Source of the DNA: Candidatus Eisenbacteria bacterium
GTDB taxonomy: Bacteria; Eisenbacteria; RBG-16-71-46; SZUA-252
DNA: 46,177 nt
Assembly (NCBI GenBank): GCA_005893275.1
Contig: VBOW01000030.1
Coordinates: 1-46,177 of the forward strand
Direction: 5' to 3'
Position 1 is the stretch's first letter. Every line of letters begins with the position of its first letter. Shown in pieces: positions 25,133-33,855 of the stretch. The position numbers and the translations under genes are program-made. The notes under the pieces were generated by a model, which was not told the DNA's origin, ran no database searches, and was given only the letters and a program-made list of their open reading frames with translations.

Positions 25133-26976
25133 ACGCCCCCGGGGGAGGATGGGCAAGGCTGGTCTGCCTGGCGGCGATTCTGCTCTCGGGAATCCCGGCC
25201 GCCGATGCGGCCGAGGACGGCGGGACGCGCTCCATCTTCGCCTCGGGCGCGGGCAATCGCGCGCTCGCCATGGGCGGCGCCTTCGTCGGCGTCGCGGACG
25301 ACGCGAGCGCGATGATCTGGAACGCGGGCGGCCTCGGCCGTCTGCAGCGTCTGGAGCTCCAAGCCACCCACTCCGGGTACGTCGACCTCGAGTCGCGAGA
25401 GGACTACCTTTCGGTTGTGCTGCCGAGCTGGCGGTGGGGGGCCGCGGGACTCTCCGTTCGCCGTTTCGGCATCGACGGCATCGAGAGTCGCGACGACGGG
25501 AATCTTCTCCTGAACGACAAGCTCTCGGACTCGGAGACCGAGATCGCCCTGGGCTTCGGACGGCCGGTCTCCGAGGGGCTCAGCGTCGGCGGGGCGGTCA
25601 AGCTCCAGCGCCAGAGCCTCGCCGGTTTCAGCGGGACCGGCCTCGGCGCGGATCTGGGGGTCTGGGCGCAGCCCTACGCCCTCCTGCGATCTCCGCCGGA
25701 GTGGATGGAGCGCCTCAGCTGGGGCATTTCCGTTCGAAACGTGGCCCAGCCATCCGTCCGTCTCGACCGGGAGAGCGTCCGCGATCCGAGCGTGGTTCGA
25801 ACGGGGATCGCCTACCAGCAGCCGTCCCTCGGCGGGCGGCCGGCGCTTCTGGCCCTGGACCTCGAGAAATCCCCGGGCGTTGGCGCCAAGGTGCACGCCG
25901 GACTCGAGGTCCGGATTCATCCGCTCCTCGCAATCCGGACCGGCTGGAACCACGGCCGTTTGGCCGCCGGCATGGCCGTGGCTTGGCGGGACTTCGTCGT
26001 GGATTACGCCTTCGGCGCTGGGGAGGTCTCGACGGTGCATCGCGTCGGCATCTCCCGCTCCCTGGGGCGCACCGTGGAGCAGCAGCGTGAGGCGGCCGCA
26101 CGCGCCCGGGAAGCGGATATTCAGGCGACGCTAGAGGATGCGTTCCAGAAGCGCCAGGCCGAGCAGCTCGAGAATCTCCTAGGGCAGGTGAAGGCAGCCC
26201 AAGCCGACTCGGACTTCGACAAGGCGCTGGAGGTCCTCGCGACGATCGGGATTCTCTACCCGGGCCAGCCTGAGGCTCGAACGCTCGAAGCGCTCTGCCA
26301 CCGCGAGAAGGGCCGTCAGCTCGAGGCGAATGCCGACTACGCCGCGGCCGCCGCCGCATACGGGCGCGCCCTCGCGATCGCTCCCGACGATACGGCTGCC
26401 GTGGCGGGGCGGCTTCGCTGCCGGGCCGAGAGCGAGCGCCGTGTTGCCCGCGGCGTGAACCTCCCGCGCCACTCCCCGGCCGCCTCGGACACGGTCGCAG
26501 AGGACTCCCCAGAAACAGACCCCGGCCCCGCTGAGGCACGCGGCACGGCCATGGGGAAGGGTTTCCCCAAGAAGGGGGCCGGGACGCCGGAACGGCGCGT
26601 GGAGGCCGAATCCCGACGCGCCGCGACCCCGGCGCCCGAGAGGCCGCGGCTCTCCCCCGAGCGCGAACGAGAGATCGAGAAACTGTACGCCGCGGGGCTG
26701 GCCGCCATGTCGGAACGACGACTCGACGACGCGCTTCGCTACTGGGAGCTCGCGTGGTCGATGGAGCCCGGCTACAAGAGGCTCGCCGAGTACCTGAAAC
26801 GCGAATACCTCATCCGAGGCATGGAATTCTTCGCCTCGGGCAAGCTCGATGAGGCGATGGGCTATTGGCAAAAGGCGCTCCAGGTCGATCCGAACGATGC
26901 GCGCGCGGCCAGCTACATCGCCCGTGCCCGCACGCAGCAGGCGAGGACGCGCGAGATCATGAGCGGGGGCCGGTGA
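25129..26976 (+). CDS. PorV/UPF0164-like outer-membrane protein fused to TPRs
   Basis: A 615-residue protein. After a signal peptide (about 1-27), residues about 30-310 match the PorV/PorQ/UPF0164 barrel family: GAGNRALAMGGAFVGVADDASAMIWNAGGL is the signature, and HRVGISRSLG is the last strand. Residues about 315-460 and 520-615 carry TPR-like repeats (DFDKALEVLATIGILYPGQPEA; RRLDDALRYWELAWSMEPGYKRLA; GKLDEAMGYWQKALQVDPNDARAA) joined by a Pro/Ala-rich charged linker. PorV shuttles type IX secretion clients, and the gene directly upstream encodes a protein with a FlgD-type C-terminal domain, so a client-shuttle pair is plausible. The start overlaps the previous stop as ATGA. Confidence 0.85.
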   Translation: MNAPGGGWARLVCLAAILLSGIPAADAAEDGGTRSIFASGAGNRALAMGGAFVGVADDASAMIWNAGGLGRLQRLELQATHSGYVDLESREDYLSVVLPSWRWGAAGLSVRRFGIDGIESRDDGNLLLNDKLSDSETEIALGFGRPVSEGLSVGGAVKLQRQSLAGFSGTGLGADLGVWAQPYALLRSPPEWMERLSWGISVRNVAQPSVRLDRESVRDPSVVRTGIAYQQPSLGGRPALLALDLEKSPGVGAKVHAGLEVRIHPLLAIRTGWNHGRLAAGMAVAWRDFVVDYAFGAGEVSTVHRVGISRSLGRTVEQQREAAARAREADIQATLEDAFQKRQAEQLENLLGQVKAAQADSDFDKALEVLATIGILYPGQPEARTLEALCHREKGRQLEANADYAAAAAAYGRALAIAPDDTAAVAGRLRCRAESERRVARGVNLPRHSPAASDTVAEDSPETDPGPAEARGTAMGKGFPKKGAGTPERRVEAESRRAATPAPERPRLSPEREREIEKLYAAGLAAMSERRLDDALRYWELAWSMEPGYKRLAEYLKREYLIRGMEFFASGKLDEAMGYWQKALQVDPNDARAASYIARARTQQARTREIMSGGR

Positions 26977-29054
26977 TGGTGATTGCCCCCGGCCGGCCCG
27001 TGCTCAGCATCCGCTGGATCGTCGCGGGCGCGGCCGCCGTCCTTACCACGCTCGCGGTGCTGGGCGTGACGGGCGTCATGGAGCGCAGGACGCGAAACGT
27101 TCTCGCGGACGAGATCGAGACGCGACTCCTGCTGGAGGCGAGGAATCTCGCTCTCGCGAGCTCCAGCGCCCTTCTCACGGACTATCCGGAGCTCCTCCTC
27201 GCCCCTCTGTTGAAGGAGATGCAGGCGCGGCAGCCCGAGCTCGCGGTGATCGTCGTGCTGGACCGATCCGGAATCATTCAGGGACACCCGGACGTCCGGC
27301 GGATCGGAACCACGTTCGCGCCCCCCAAGGATCTTCAACGCGTGCCCTATCCCGCCCCTAAGAGACGAAACGAATCCCTGGAGGGCAATGCAACGATCCT
27401 TCTCGTCTCGGCTCCCATACTCGACGCCAACGCGCGAATCCTGGGCACGGCGCTCGTTGGCATGAACCGGTCGCACATCGAGCGGGCGATCAATCAGATC
27501 GGCAAGCCGCAGCCTGTCATCCTCGCCGCCTTCCTCGGGACCGGATTTGCCGCCTCGTTCCTTCTCATGTCCGTTCTCCTCCGCCCCATCGCCGCCCTCC
27601 GCGCCGGCATCGAGCGAATCGGACGCGGAGACTTGAGCACGCCCGTCGATCTGGCCGACCGGACTGAGTTCGGGATGCTCGCGGTGGCGGTCAACGATAT
27701 GTCCTCGAAACTGCACAAGGCACAGGGGGAGATGGTGGAGCGCGCACGCTTGGCGCATGAGATGGAGCTGGCGCGGCAGATCCAGCGGTCCCTTCTCCCT
27801 TCGGAGCAAACGGTGGCCGGAGAATTCATCATCAACGGCGAGCAGTGGGCCGCTGCCGAAGTCGGAGGGGATTATTTCGACGTCCTTCCCCTGCCCGGCG
27901 GAAGGATCGCCCTGGCCGTCGCGGACGTGTCGGGCAAAGGTCTCGCCGGATGCCTTGTCACCTCCATGATCTTTTCCCTGCTTCGGGCGTACCACTCCAG
28001 CCACGCTTCCCCGGCCTCGCTCCTCTCCGCCCTGGATGAACGCCTCGGGGAGATCCTCCAGCGTGGCAATTTCGTGACGATGTTCTATGGGGTGCTCGAT
28101 CCCGAAACAGGCCGGCTGGTCTATTGCTCGGCGGGGCACAACCCCACGCTGGTCTACCGGAGGGAACCCGAACGGGTGGAGTGGCTCCGGTCCAAGGGCA
28201 TCCCCCTCGGCTCGATTCGCGGCGGCGCGGTCGGGCGCACGCTGGAGGATTCCGTTCTCCAGTTGGCACGCGGGGATGTTCTCGTCCAATTCACGGACGG
28301 CGTCAATGAAACGATGGCCCCGGCGGACGAAGAACAGTTCGGGTTCGAGCGGATGGAAGAGGTTGTTCTCGAAGCAGCTCGTGCCGGGGCCCGCAGGGTC
28401 CTCGACAGGCTGCACAACGCCGTCGGCTCATGGCGGAGGGATGGCCTCCCGATGGACGACGAAACGGTGCTCGTGGTCAGCCGTGAGCGGGTGGCCGACC
28501 GGGAGCGGCAGCCCTCAACAGGTCCGGGACATTCCTCGATCGAAGTCGCCGCCGCGCTTCGCCGCTTCGCCTTGGCCGAAGAGCGCGGAATTTGTCTCCG
28601 CCTCCAAGCAGATTTCGACTCCCTGAACCGCCTCCAGGTGTGGCTGGACCGATCCGGAATTCTCCAAGGACTTTCCGAAGCGGCCGCCGGAATGTTGAGC
28701 CTGGCTCTCTACGAAGCGTGTGCCAACGTCGTCGAGCACGGCTATGACGTCGATCCAGCCCAAAGCCTCGAGCTCTGGTGGGTCGCCGGGTCCGCCGGCA
28801 GCGACGACCAACCGGCACATGGTTCCTTTCTCATCCGCGACCGAGGAAAGCCGTTCCGGCCCGATCCGTGGAAGCCCACGGACTTTGAGGATCCGGGCGT
28901 GCGGAAGCGCGGCCGGGGGCTGGGACTGGACATCATCCACGGGACCATGACCGGGATCGCGTACCACCCTGGAACGGAGCAGGGAAACATCACCATCCTG
29001 GACTGGGACCCAAGGATGGCCCATGCCGGAGACGGGGAGCATCGCCATGCGTAA
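26976..29054 (+). CDS. Membrane SpoIIE phosphatase with HAMP and C-terminal HATPase
   Basis: A 692-residue signalling protein. Transmembrane segments at about 12-34 and 178-200 flank a periplasmic sensor region. A HAMP linker follows (about 203-255), then a PP2C/SpoIIE phosphatase domain (about 260-510: MELARQIQRSLLP, GGDYFDV, VADVSGKGLAGCL, GHNPTLV, FTDGVNE) and a histidine-kinase-like ATPase of the RsbW/SpoIIAB type (about 520-690: ALYEACANVVEHGYD as N-box, then RGRGLGLDII). Phosphatase and anti-sigma-kinase-like activities in one chain imply partner switching on a STAS substrate, encoded next. ATG 26976 overlaps the previous stop (TGATG); GTG 26973 is an alternative. Confidence 0.92.
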   Translation: MVIAPGRPVLSIRWIVAGAAAVLTTLAVLGVTGVMERRTRNVLADEIETRLLLEARNLALASSSALLTDYPELLLAPLLKEMQARQPELAVIVVLDRSGIIQGHPDVRRIGTTFAPPKDLQRVPYPAPKRRNESLEGNATILLVSAPILDANARILGTALVGMNRSHIERAINQIGKPQPVILAAFLGTGFAASFLLMSVLLRPIAALRAGIERIGRGDLSTPVDLADRTEFGMLAVAVNDMSSKLHKAQGEMVERARLAHEMELARQIQRSLLPSEQTVAGEFIINGEQWAAAEVGGDYFDVLPLPGGRIALAVADVSGKGLAGCLVTSMIFSLLRAYHSSHASPASLLSALDERLGEILQRGNFVTMFYGVLDPETGRLVYCSAGHNPTLVYRREPERVEWLRSKGIPLGSIRGGAVGRTLEDSVLQLARGDVLVQFTDGVNETMAPADEEQFGFERMEEVVLEAARAGARRVLDRLHNAVGSWRRDGLPMDDETVLVVSRERVADRERQPSTGPGHSSIEVAAALRRFALAEERGICLRLQADFDSLNRLQVWLDRSGILQGLSEAAAGMLSLALYEACANVVEHGYDVDPAQSLELWWVAGSAGSDDQPAHGSFLIRDRGKPFRPDPWKPTDFEDPGVRKRGRGLGLDIIHGTMTGIAYHPGTEQGNITILDWDPRMAHAGDGEHRHA

Positions 29055-29138
29055 CCGCGCCACGTCCATCCAGCTCCTCGCCGTTGCGGTTCAGTTTGCG
29101 GCAAAACCTGCCGATGATCAGGGGGGAAGGAGGCTACG

Positions 29139-29489
29139 ATGAACAACGACTTGGAAATCTCCAAGGTTGAGAATCGAGGTCGCACGGCGGTGCTTCGTTT
29201 GAGGGGCCGCCTGGACGCCAAGACCGCCCCCATCCTCCTTCAACGGGTCGCGGAAATTCAGGAGAGCGGCCAAAACCTTGTCTTGAACCTGGCCGAAGTT
29301 TCGTTCATGGGATCCAGCGGCATCGGCGCGCTCCTTGTGCTCGTGGAACAGTTTCAGGAGCAGGCCGGAACCGTGCGGCTGGCTTCCCTCTCTCCGGCGG
29401 TGCACTCCGTGGTCAAGCTGCTGAACCTCGACCGTTTCCTCACCATCGACCCCACCGAAGACGAAGCGCTCGCGGAGCTCGAGGCCTGA
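29139..29489 (+). CDS. STAS domain anti-sigma factor antagonist
   Basis: A 116-residue single STAS domain: RTAVLRLRGRLDAKTAPILLQRV, LVLNLAEVSFMGSSGIGALLVL and VRLASLSPAVHSVVKLLNLDRF. The serine in FMGSSGIG is the usual phosphorylation site. Such proteins are switched by a kinase (HATPase) and a PP2C phosphatase, both present in the preceding gene product. ATG 29139 has GGAGG about 7 bases upstream; the 84-base gap before it may hold a separate promoter. No cognate sigma factor is encoded next to it. Confidence 0.93.
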   Translation: MNNDLEISKVENRGRTAVLRLRGRLDAKTAPILLQRVAEIQESGQNLVLNLAEVSFMGSSGIGALLVLVEQFQEQAGTVRLASLSPAVHSVVKLLNLDRFLTIDPTEDEALAELEA

Positions 29490-29490
29490 G

Positions 29491-30792
29491 ATGGATGGCA
29501 TGCGTGCGGGCCAGGATCCGCCGCAGGCCGGGAGGAGCACTCAGGCGGTCGACGAAGGGGTGTCCGTCGCCGAAATGCGCTCCCGATTGGAGGCGGTATG
29601 GCAGCTGTCGAACGACGCCCTCTTTGCCGTCGGCCTGGACGGGATCATCGTTGCGTGGAATGCGGCCGCCGAGCGGATCTACGGCTATCCGGCCGAAGGG
29701 ATCATCGGGAAGCACCTGTCCATCCTAGTACCCGAAGACCGGCGTCATGAATTGTCGACGACGATCACGAGCATCGGGCGGGGAGCGACGGTCGAAGGCT
29801 TCGAAACCATCCGGCTGAGGCGCGACGGAGTTCCGATCGATGTTTCCTTGTCCATCGCCCCGACGCGCGACGAAAGCGGCCAGGCTACCGGCGTCTTGGT
29901 GGTCGCCCGGGATATTACGGCGATCCATCAGGCCCTCCGCCAGGCCGAGCAAAGCAGCGTCCAGCTCAGCGACCGGGAGAGGATGCTTCGGCGCGCGATC
30001 GTGGCGTTGCGGAAGTCTCACGAGGAGGGCAAGGCGACACAGCTGCAGCTCGTCCAGGCCGCCAAGCTCGAGTCGATCGGCCGGCTCGCGGCCGGGGTCG
30101 CCCACGAGGTCAAGAACCCCCTCGCCGTGATCCTGTTCGCCATCGACTATCTCGCCGAGACGATCCAGGCGCCGGACGCGAACATGGTCACCGCCCTCAA
30201 CGATGCGCGGGACGCCGTCGTGCGCGCCGACTCGGTGATCCGCGGCCTGCTCGAGTTCTCCAGGGCCACCGACTTGAACCCCACCCCTGAAGACGTGAAT
30301 TCGTTGCTCGAACGGGCACTCGCGCTGGTCCGTCACGCATTGACCAAGTCACACATATTCGTGGTCGAGGAGTTCGCGAGCGGCCTGCCCCAGGCCATGC
30401 TGGACCGAAATAAGATCGAGCAGGTGTTCGTCAATTTGATGATCAACGCGATTGACGCGATGCCTTCCGGCGGAACTCTGATCGTGGGGACCCGTCGCGA
30501 GCAATTGAAAGATACGGGACCGGATGTCGGATACCGGCAGAGTGATCGGTTTCGCATCGGCGAGAGCGCCATTGTCGTCTCCATCGAGGATACCGGCACC
30601 GGGATCAACGAAAACGTCCGCGAGAGGCTTTTCGATCCCTTCTTTACGACCAAGGCCCCCGGTCGAGGAACGGGATTGGGGCTCGCTGTTTGCAAATCGA
30701 TCATCGCGTTGCATGGGGGCACGATTCGCATCGCGAACCGGGAGAGCGGTGGCGCGCGGGCCACCGTCGTGTTCCACAGTATCAGGTCCTAG
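29491..30792 (+). CDS. PAS-domain sensor histidine kinase
   Basis: A 433-residue soluble kinase with no membrane segment. A PAS domain covers about 28-150 (SNDALFAVGLDGIIVAWNAAAERIYGYPAEGIIG; RDGVPIDVSLS). A coiled-coil linker precedes HisKA, with AAGVAHEVKNP and the phospho-accepting histidine at residue 205. The ATPase domain (about 300-430) has N (NLMINAIDAMPSGG), G1 (DTGTGIN), F (DPFFTT) and G2 (GRGTGLGLAVCKSI) boxes. It starts one base after the STAS stop and is followed 16 bases later by a receiver gene, its likely partner. Confidence 0.93.
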   Translation: MDGMRAGQDPPQAGRSTQAVDEGVSVAEMRSRLEAVWQLSNDALFAVGLDGIIVAWNAAAERIYGYPAEGIIGKHLSILVPEDRRHELSTTITSIGRGATVEGFETIRLRRDGVPIDVSLSIAPTRDESGQATGVLVVARDITAIHQALRQAEQSSVQLSDRERMLRRAIVALRKSHEEGKATQLQLVQAAKLESIGRLAAGVAHEVKNPLAVILFAIDYLAETIQAPDANMVTALNDARDAVVRADSVIRGLLEFSRATDLNPTPEDVNSLLERALALVRHALTKSHIFVVEEFASGLPQAMLDRNKIEQVFVNLMINAIDAMPSGGTLIVGTRREQLKDTGPDVGYRQSDRFRIGESAIVVSIEDTGTGINENVRERLFDPFFTTKAPGRGTGLGLAVCKSIIALHGGTIRIANRESGGARATVVFHSIRS

Positions 30793-30808
30793 GGGAGGGT
30801 TGACGCCG

Positions 30809-31228
30809 ATGGATAAGATCCGGGTGCTTCTGATCGACGATGAGCCGAGCTTCACGCGAATGCTGAAGATGAGCCTCGAGCGGCGGGGGGGCTTCGAGGT
30901 GATGGTGGAGAACAACGGAGCGTACGGGCTGACGGTCGCTCAGGACTTCAGGCCCGATTTCATTCTGCTCGATGTGATCATGCCGGATGTCGACGGCGGG
31001 GAGGTGGCGGCGAAGATTCGAGCCGACTCGAAGCTCAAGGACACCCCGATCGTATTCTTGACGGCGGGCGTATCGAAGGATACAACCAAGGCCAAAGGCA
31101 ACGTCATCGGCGGCCAGAAGTATCTCGCCAAGCCGGTCACGGTCGACGAGGTGATCCGGTGCATTGAAGCTCGGCTGGGAAAGACCCCGCGAGTGTCGAC
31201 GGGCTCGTCCCCCGTCCCGAAGTCATGA
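30809..31228 (+). CDS. Single-domain response regulator
   Basis: A 139-residue CheY-like receiver: acidic pocket IDDE at 9-12, phospho-aspartate D55 (FILLDVIMPDVDGG), switch threonine in VFLTAG and the conserved lysine in YLAKPVT. There is no output domain. A longer frame extends upstream inside the kinase gene, but ATG 30809 has GGGGAGGG about 11 bases before it. It probably receives phosphate from the adjacent kinase and acts on a protein target. Its stop lies within TCATGA shared with the opposing receiver gene. Confidence 0.92.
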   Translation: MDKIRVLLIDDEPSFTRMLKMSLERRGGFEVMVENNGAYGLTVAQDFRPDFILLDVIMPDVDGGEVAAKIRADSKLKDTPIVFLTAGVSKDTTKAKGNVIGGQKYLAKPVTVDEVIRCIEARLGKTPRVSTGSSPVPKS

Positions 31229-31639
31229 TCGACGTTCCGCGCGACTCAGCATCTCCGCGACCGTGCCGACGAGCTCGGATGTCGCGACCGGCTTTGTCAA
31301 ATAGACATCGGCCCCGTGACTAAAGCCCAGTAGCTTGTGCTTCGGTTGATCGAGCGCCGTGAGCATGACGACCGGCAGGATCCAGGGACGGTACAAGCGT
31401 CGCAGCTCCACACAGACGTCATAGCCGCTCATGTCCGGCAGCATGAGGTCCAGGACCACGAGATCGGGCCAATGCTCGGCGGCGAAGCCAATCGCGGCCT
31501 TCCCCTTTCCTTCCGTCCTCACTTCGTAGCCCGCGCGTTCCAAGTGCCTCTTGAGGAGCCTCGCCAGTGCCTCCTCGTCCTCGACGACGAGAATCCGTGC
31601 CCGGGTCTTGTCCCTTCCGGTCCACAAGGTTTCTGCCAA
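31223..31639 (-). CDS. Single-domain response regulator (TTG start)
   Basis: A 138-residue receiver: VVEDEEALARLL acidic pocket (D21, E22), phospho-aspartate D64 (LVVLDLMLPDMSGYD), VMLTALD and the conserved lysine in YLTKPVAT. No output domain. TTG 31639 is preceded by GGAGG 7 bases upstream; I see no ATG or GTG alternative giving a complete first strand. It faces the other receiver gene and overlaps it by 6 bases at the stop codons. Confidence 0.88.
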   Translation of the reverse strand: MAETLWTGRDKTRARILVVEDEEALARLLKRHLERAGYEVRTEGKGKAAIGFAAEHWPDLVVLDLMLPDMSGYDVCVELRRLYRPWILPVVMLTALDQPKHKLLGFSHGADVYLTKPVATSELVGTVAEMLSRAERRS

Positions 31640-31781
31640 GGGAGAGCCTCCGAGGGTGTCCCATGCGGCGGCAAGACATCGATTGGGGGACGTGCCACAG
31701 TCCGCTTTGGAGTTATCGGAAGGTTCGGCCGGCGGAATTAGGGGAAAATGGCGGAGGGTCGCCTCGGGTTGAATCGCGGCT

Positions 31782-33086
31782 CTACCGCCCCACCGCCTGG
31801 GGTTCGCGAGGATTGGCGTGCCGGCTCACGTTCTCATCCCGCCCCGAGCCGACCGACACCAGACGGATGGGCACGCCCGCGAGCTCCTCGAGACGGTCCA
31901 GATAGCGTCGCGCCTCGCGGGGCAAGTCATCCCATTGACGGGCCGTTGTGGTGGGCGCGCGCCAGCCCGAAAAGGTCTCGCAGATGGGTCGCGCCGCGTT
32001 CAGATCCGCGAGCGATTCCGGCATTTCGGAGACCCTGCGATTCCCGATCTCGTATTCCACGACGATCTTGATTTCGGGCATCGCGTCGAGCACGTCGAGC
32101 TTGGTGATGACCAGCTGGGTGAGCCCGTTGACGCGCACCGCGTGCCGGATGGCGACGACGTCGAACCATCCGCAGCGCCTCGGGCGCCCGGTGGTCGCTC
32201 CGTACTCGTTTCCCTCCTCGCGGAGCTTCGCCGCCAGCTCCCCTTCCAGCTCGGATGGAAAGGGACCGTTTCCGACCCGCGTGGCGTACGCCTTCGCGAC
32301 CCCGATCACGTCGGTGATGCGCGTCGGCCCGATTCCCACTCCGGTGCATGCCCCGCCCGCCGTTGCGCTCGAGGAAGTCACGTAGGGATAGGTTCCGTGA
32401 TCGAGATCGAGGTGTGTGCCCTGGGCGCCTTCGAGCAGGACGCGCTTCCCCCCTCGGATCGCGGCGTCGACGGCGTGCGATACGTTCACCGCCAGGGGCC
32501 GGAGCAGCTCCTCGTCCTTCGCGCAGCGCGCCAGAACCGCGTCGACCGGCTCGAGCGGGGTGCTCGGCCCCGCGATCCGCAGGGTGCGCTCCCGCAAGCG
32601 CCGCACGCGCTCTTCGCGGACGCCCGGATCCAAGAGATCGGCAACGCGAAGCCCGACGCGACCCGCCTTGTCGGTGTACGCCGGTCCGATGCCCCGTCCG
32701 GTCGTTCCGATGCGCGCGCCCTCCGGGCCGCCCTCGGTCAGCTGCTCGAGCGCGCGGTGGTCGGGCAGGATGATGTGCGCCGACAGGGAAACGAAAAGCC
32801 GCCCGTCCACGTGGACGCCCTGCGCAAGCAGCGTACCGCGCTCGTTGCGGAGCGCATCGCAGTCCACGACCACACCGTTCCCGATATAGCAAATGGTGTT
32901 GGGACGCAGGATGCCCGACGGGATGAGATGAAGGATGAATGTCCGATCGCCGACGACCACGGTGTGGCCGGCGTTCGGGCCGCCCTGATAGCGGGCGACC
33001 ACGTCGGCCTCTTCACTCAGGAGGTCGACGATCTTCCCTTTTCCCTCGTCACCCCACTGGGCGCCGACGACGACACGGCAGGCCAT
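31782..33086 (-). CDS. purA: Adenylosuccinate synthetase
   Basis: A 434-residue enzyme of normal family length that makes adenylosuccinate from IMP, aspartate and GTP, the first committed AMP step. VVVGAQWGDEGKGKIVD is the GTP loop with the catalytic aspartate at 13, GGPNAGHTV holds the second catalytic residue (H41), and GTTGRGIGPAYTDK, EGAQGTHLDLDHGTYPYVTSS and TGRPRRCGWFD bind IMP. ATG 33086 has GGAGGT about 9 bases upstream. The leader contains an intrinsic-terminator-like hairpin reported separately. Confidence 0.97.
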   Translation of the reverse strand: MACRVVVGAQWGDEGKGKIVDLLSEEADVVARYQGGPNAGHTVVVGDRTFILHLIPSGILRPNTICYIGNGVVVDCDALRNERGTLLAQGVHVDGRLFVSLSAHIILPDHRALEQLTEGGPEGARIGTTGRGIGPAYTDKAGRVGLRVADLLDPGVREERVRRLRERTLRIAGPSTPLEPVDAVLARCAKDEELLRPLAVNVSHAVDAAIRGGKRVLLEGAQGTHLDLDHGTYPYVTSSSATAGGACTGVGIGPTRITDVIGVAKAYATRVGNGPFPSELEGELAAKLREEGNEYGATTGRPRRCGWFDVVAIRHAVRVNGLTQLVITKLDVLDAMPEIKIVVEYEIGNRRVSEMPESLADLNAARPICETFSGWRAPTTTARQWDDLPREARRYLDRLEELAGVPIRLVSVGSGRDENVSRHANPREPQAVGR

Positions 33087-33100
33087 GCGTGAATTACCTC

Positions 33101-33134
33101 CAAACGAAAAGACCGCGAGTTCGGCCCTCGCGGT
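33101..33134 (-). terminator. Terminator hairpin abutting the purA ribosome binding site
   Basis: On the minus strand, ACCGCGAG (33134-33127) pairs perfectly with CTCGCGGT (33119-33112) around a 7-base loop and is followed by CTTTTCGTTTGG. It lies 90 bases after thrH but only 15 bases before the purA start, directly against GGAGGT. It may simply end thrH transcription, but then no room remains for a purA promoter, so control of purA by read-through is possible. Confidence 0.7.
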
Positions 33135-33223
33135 GGGTGCGGATGCAGCGGACTCGAAACCTTATCAGACGCCGTGGCGGGCGTCAATCGGGCGGGTCGG
33201 GCCCCTCGCGGACCGCCCGCGCC

Positions 33224-33841
33224 TCATACCCGCGCGCCGTTCATGCGGAAGATCTGGAGGAAGATCTGGAGCGCCTCGTCGAGGCCCTCCGCCGTGGGCG
33301 CCGAAGGCAACCGCTCCCGAAGCGCCGCGACGGGGCGGTAGAGAATGGGATAGTCCGCCGATTCCAAGAGCGTGAGGTCGTTCAAGCTGTCCCCCATTCC
33401 GATCACCTTGAACCCGGCGCCCTTCATCCCCTCGACGACCCGCGCCTTCTGGCCGCGAATCCTGAGCTTCCAGCCGACGATCCGTCCCTCTCCGTTCACC
33501 TCGAACTGGTTCGCGAAGAGGTTGTATCCGCCGAGACGCTCGATGACCGGCTCGGCGAACTCCTGAAACGTGTCCGAGATGATCATGATCTGGCACTGGC
33601 GGCGGATCCGATCGAGGAACTCGTGCGAGCCCACGTACGGCCGCACCTCGTGCGCCACCGCCTGCAATTGCGCGAGCGTCAGGCCGGCGCGATTCAACGC
33701 GTCCACGCGCCGCCGCATCAGGGCCTCGAAATCAGCGATATCGCGCGTCGTGAGGTGAAGCTCCTGGACCCCGAAGTGGTGCCCCAGATGGGGCCAGATT
33801 TCCGGCGCGAGGACGCCCTCTAGATCGATCGCGGCAATCAC
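33224..33841 (-). CDS. thrH: ThrH-type phosphoserine phosphatase
   Basis: A 205-residue HAD enzyme. It opens MIAAIDLEGVLAPEIW, and the DLEG form of motif I with APEIW is the signature of ThrH (phosphoserine phosphatase with homoserine phosphotransferase activity). TTRDIADFEALMRRRV, IISDTFQEF (motif II serine region) and GMGDSLNDLTLL (motif IV) complete the active site. Dephosphorylation of phosphoserine would complete the pathway begun by the upstream serA and class V aminotransferase genes. The start is GTG 33841 with no ribosome binding site. A TAGTAT minus-10 candidate at 33858-33853 would put transcription initiation within a few bases, giving a leaderless or near-leaderless mRNA. Confidence 0.9.
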   Translation of the reverse strand: MIAAIDLEGVLAPEIWPHLGHHFGVQELHLTTRDIADFEALMRRRVDALNRAGLTLAQLQAVAHEVRPYVGSHEFLDRIRRQCQIMIISDTFQEFAEPVIERLGGYNLFANQFEVNGEGRIVGWKLRIRGQKARVVEGMKGAGFKVIGMGDSLNDLTLLESADYPILYRPVAALRERLPSAPTAEGLDEALQIFLQIFRMNGARV

Positions 33842-33855
33842 AGGCTACCATGATA

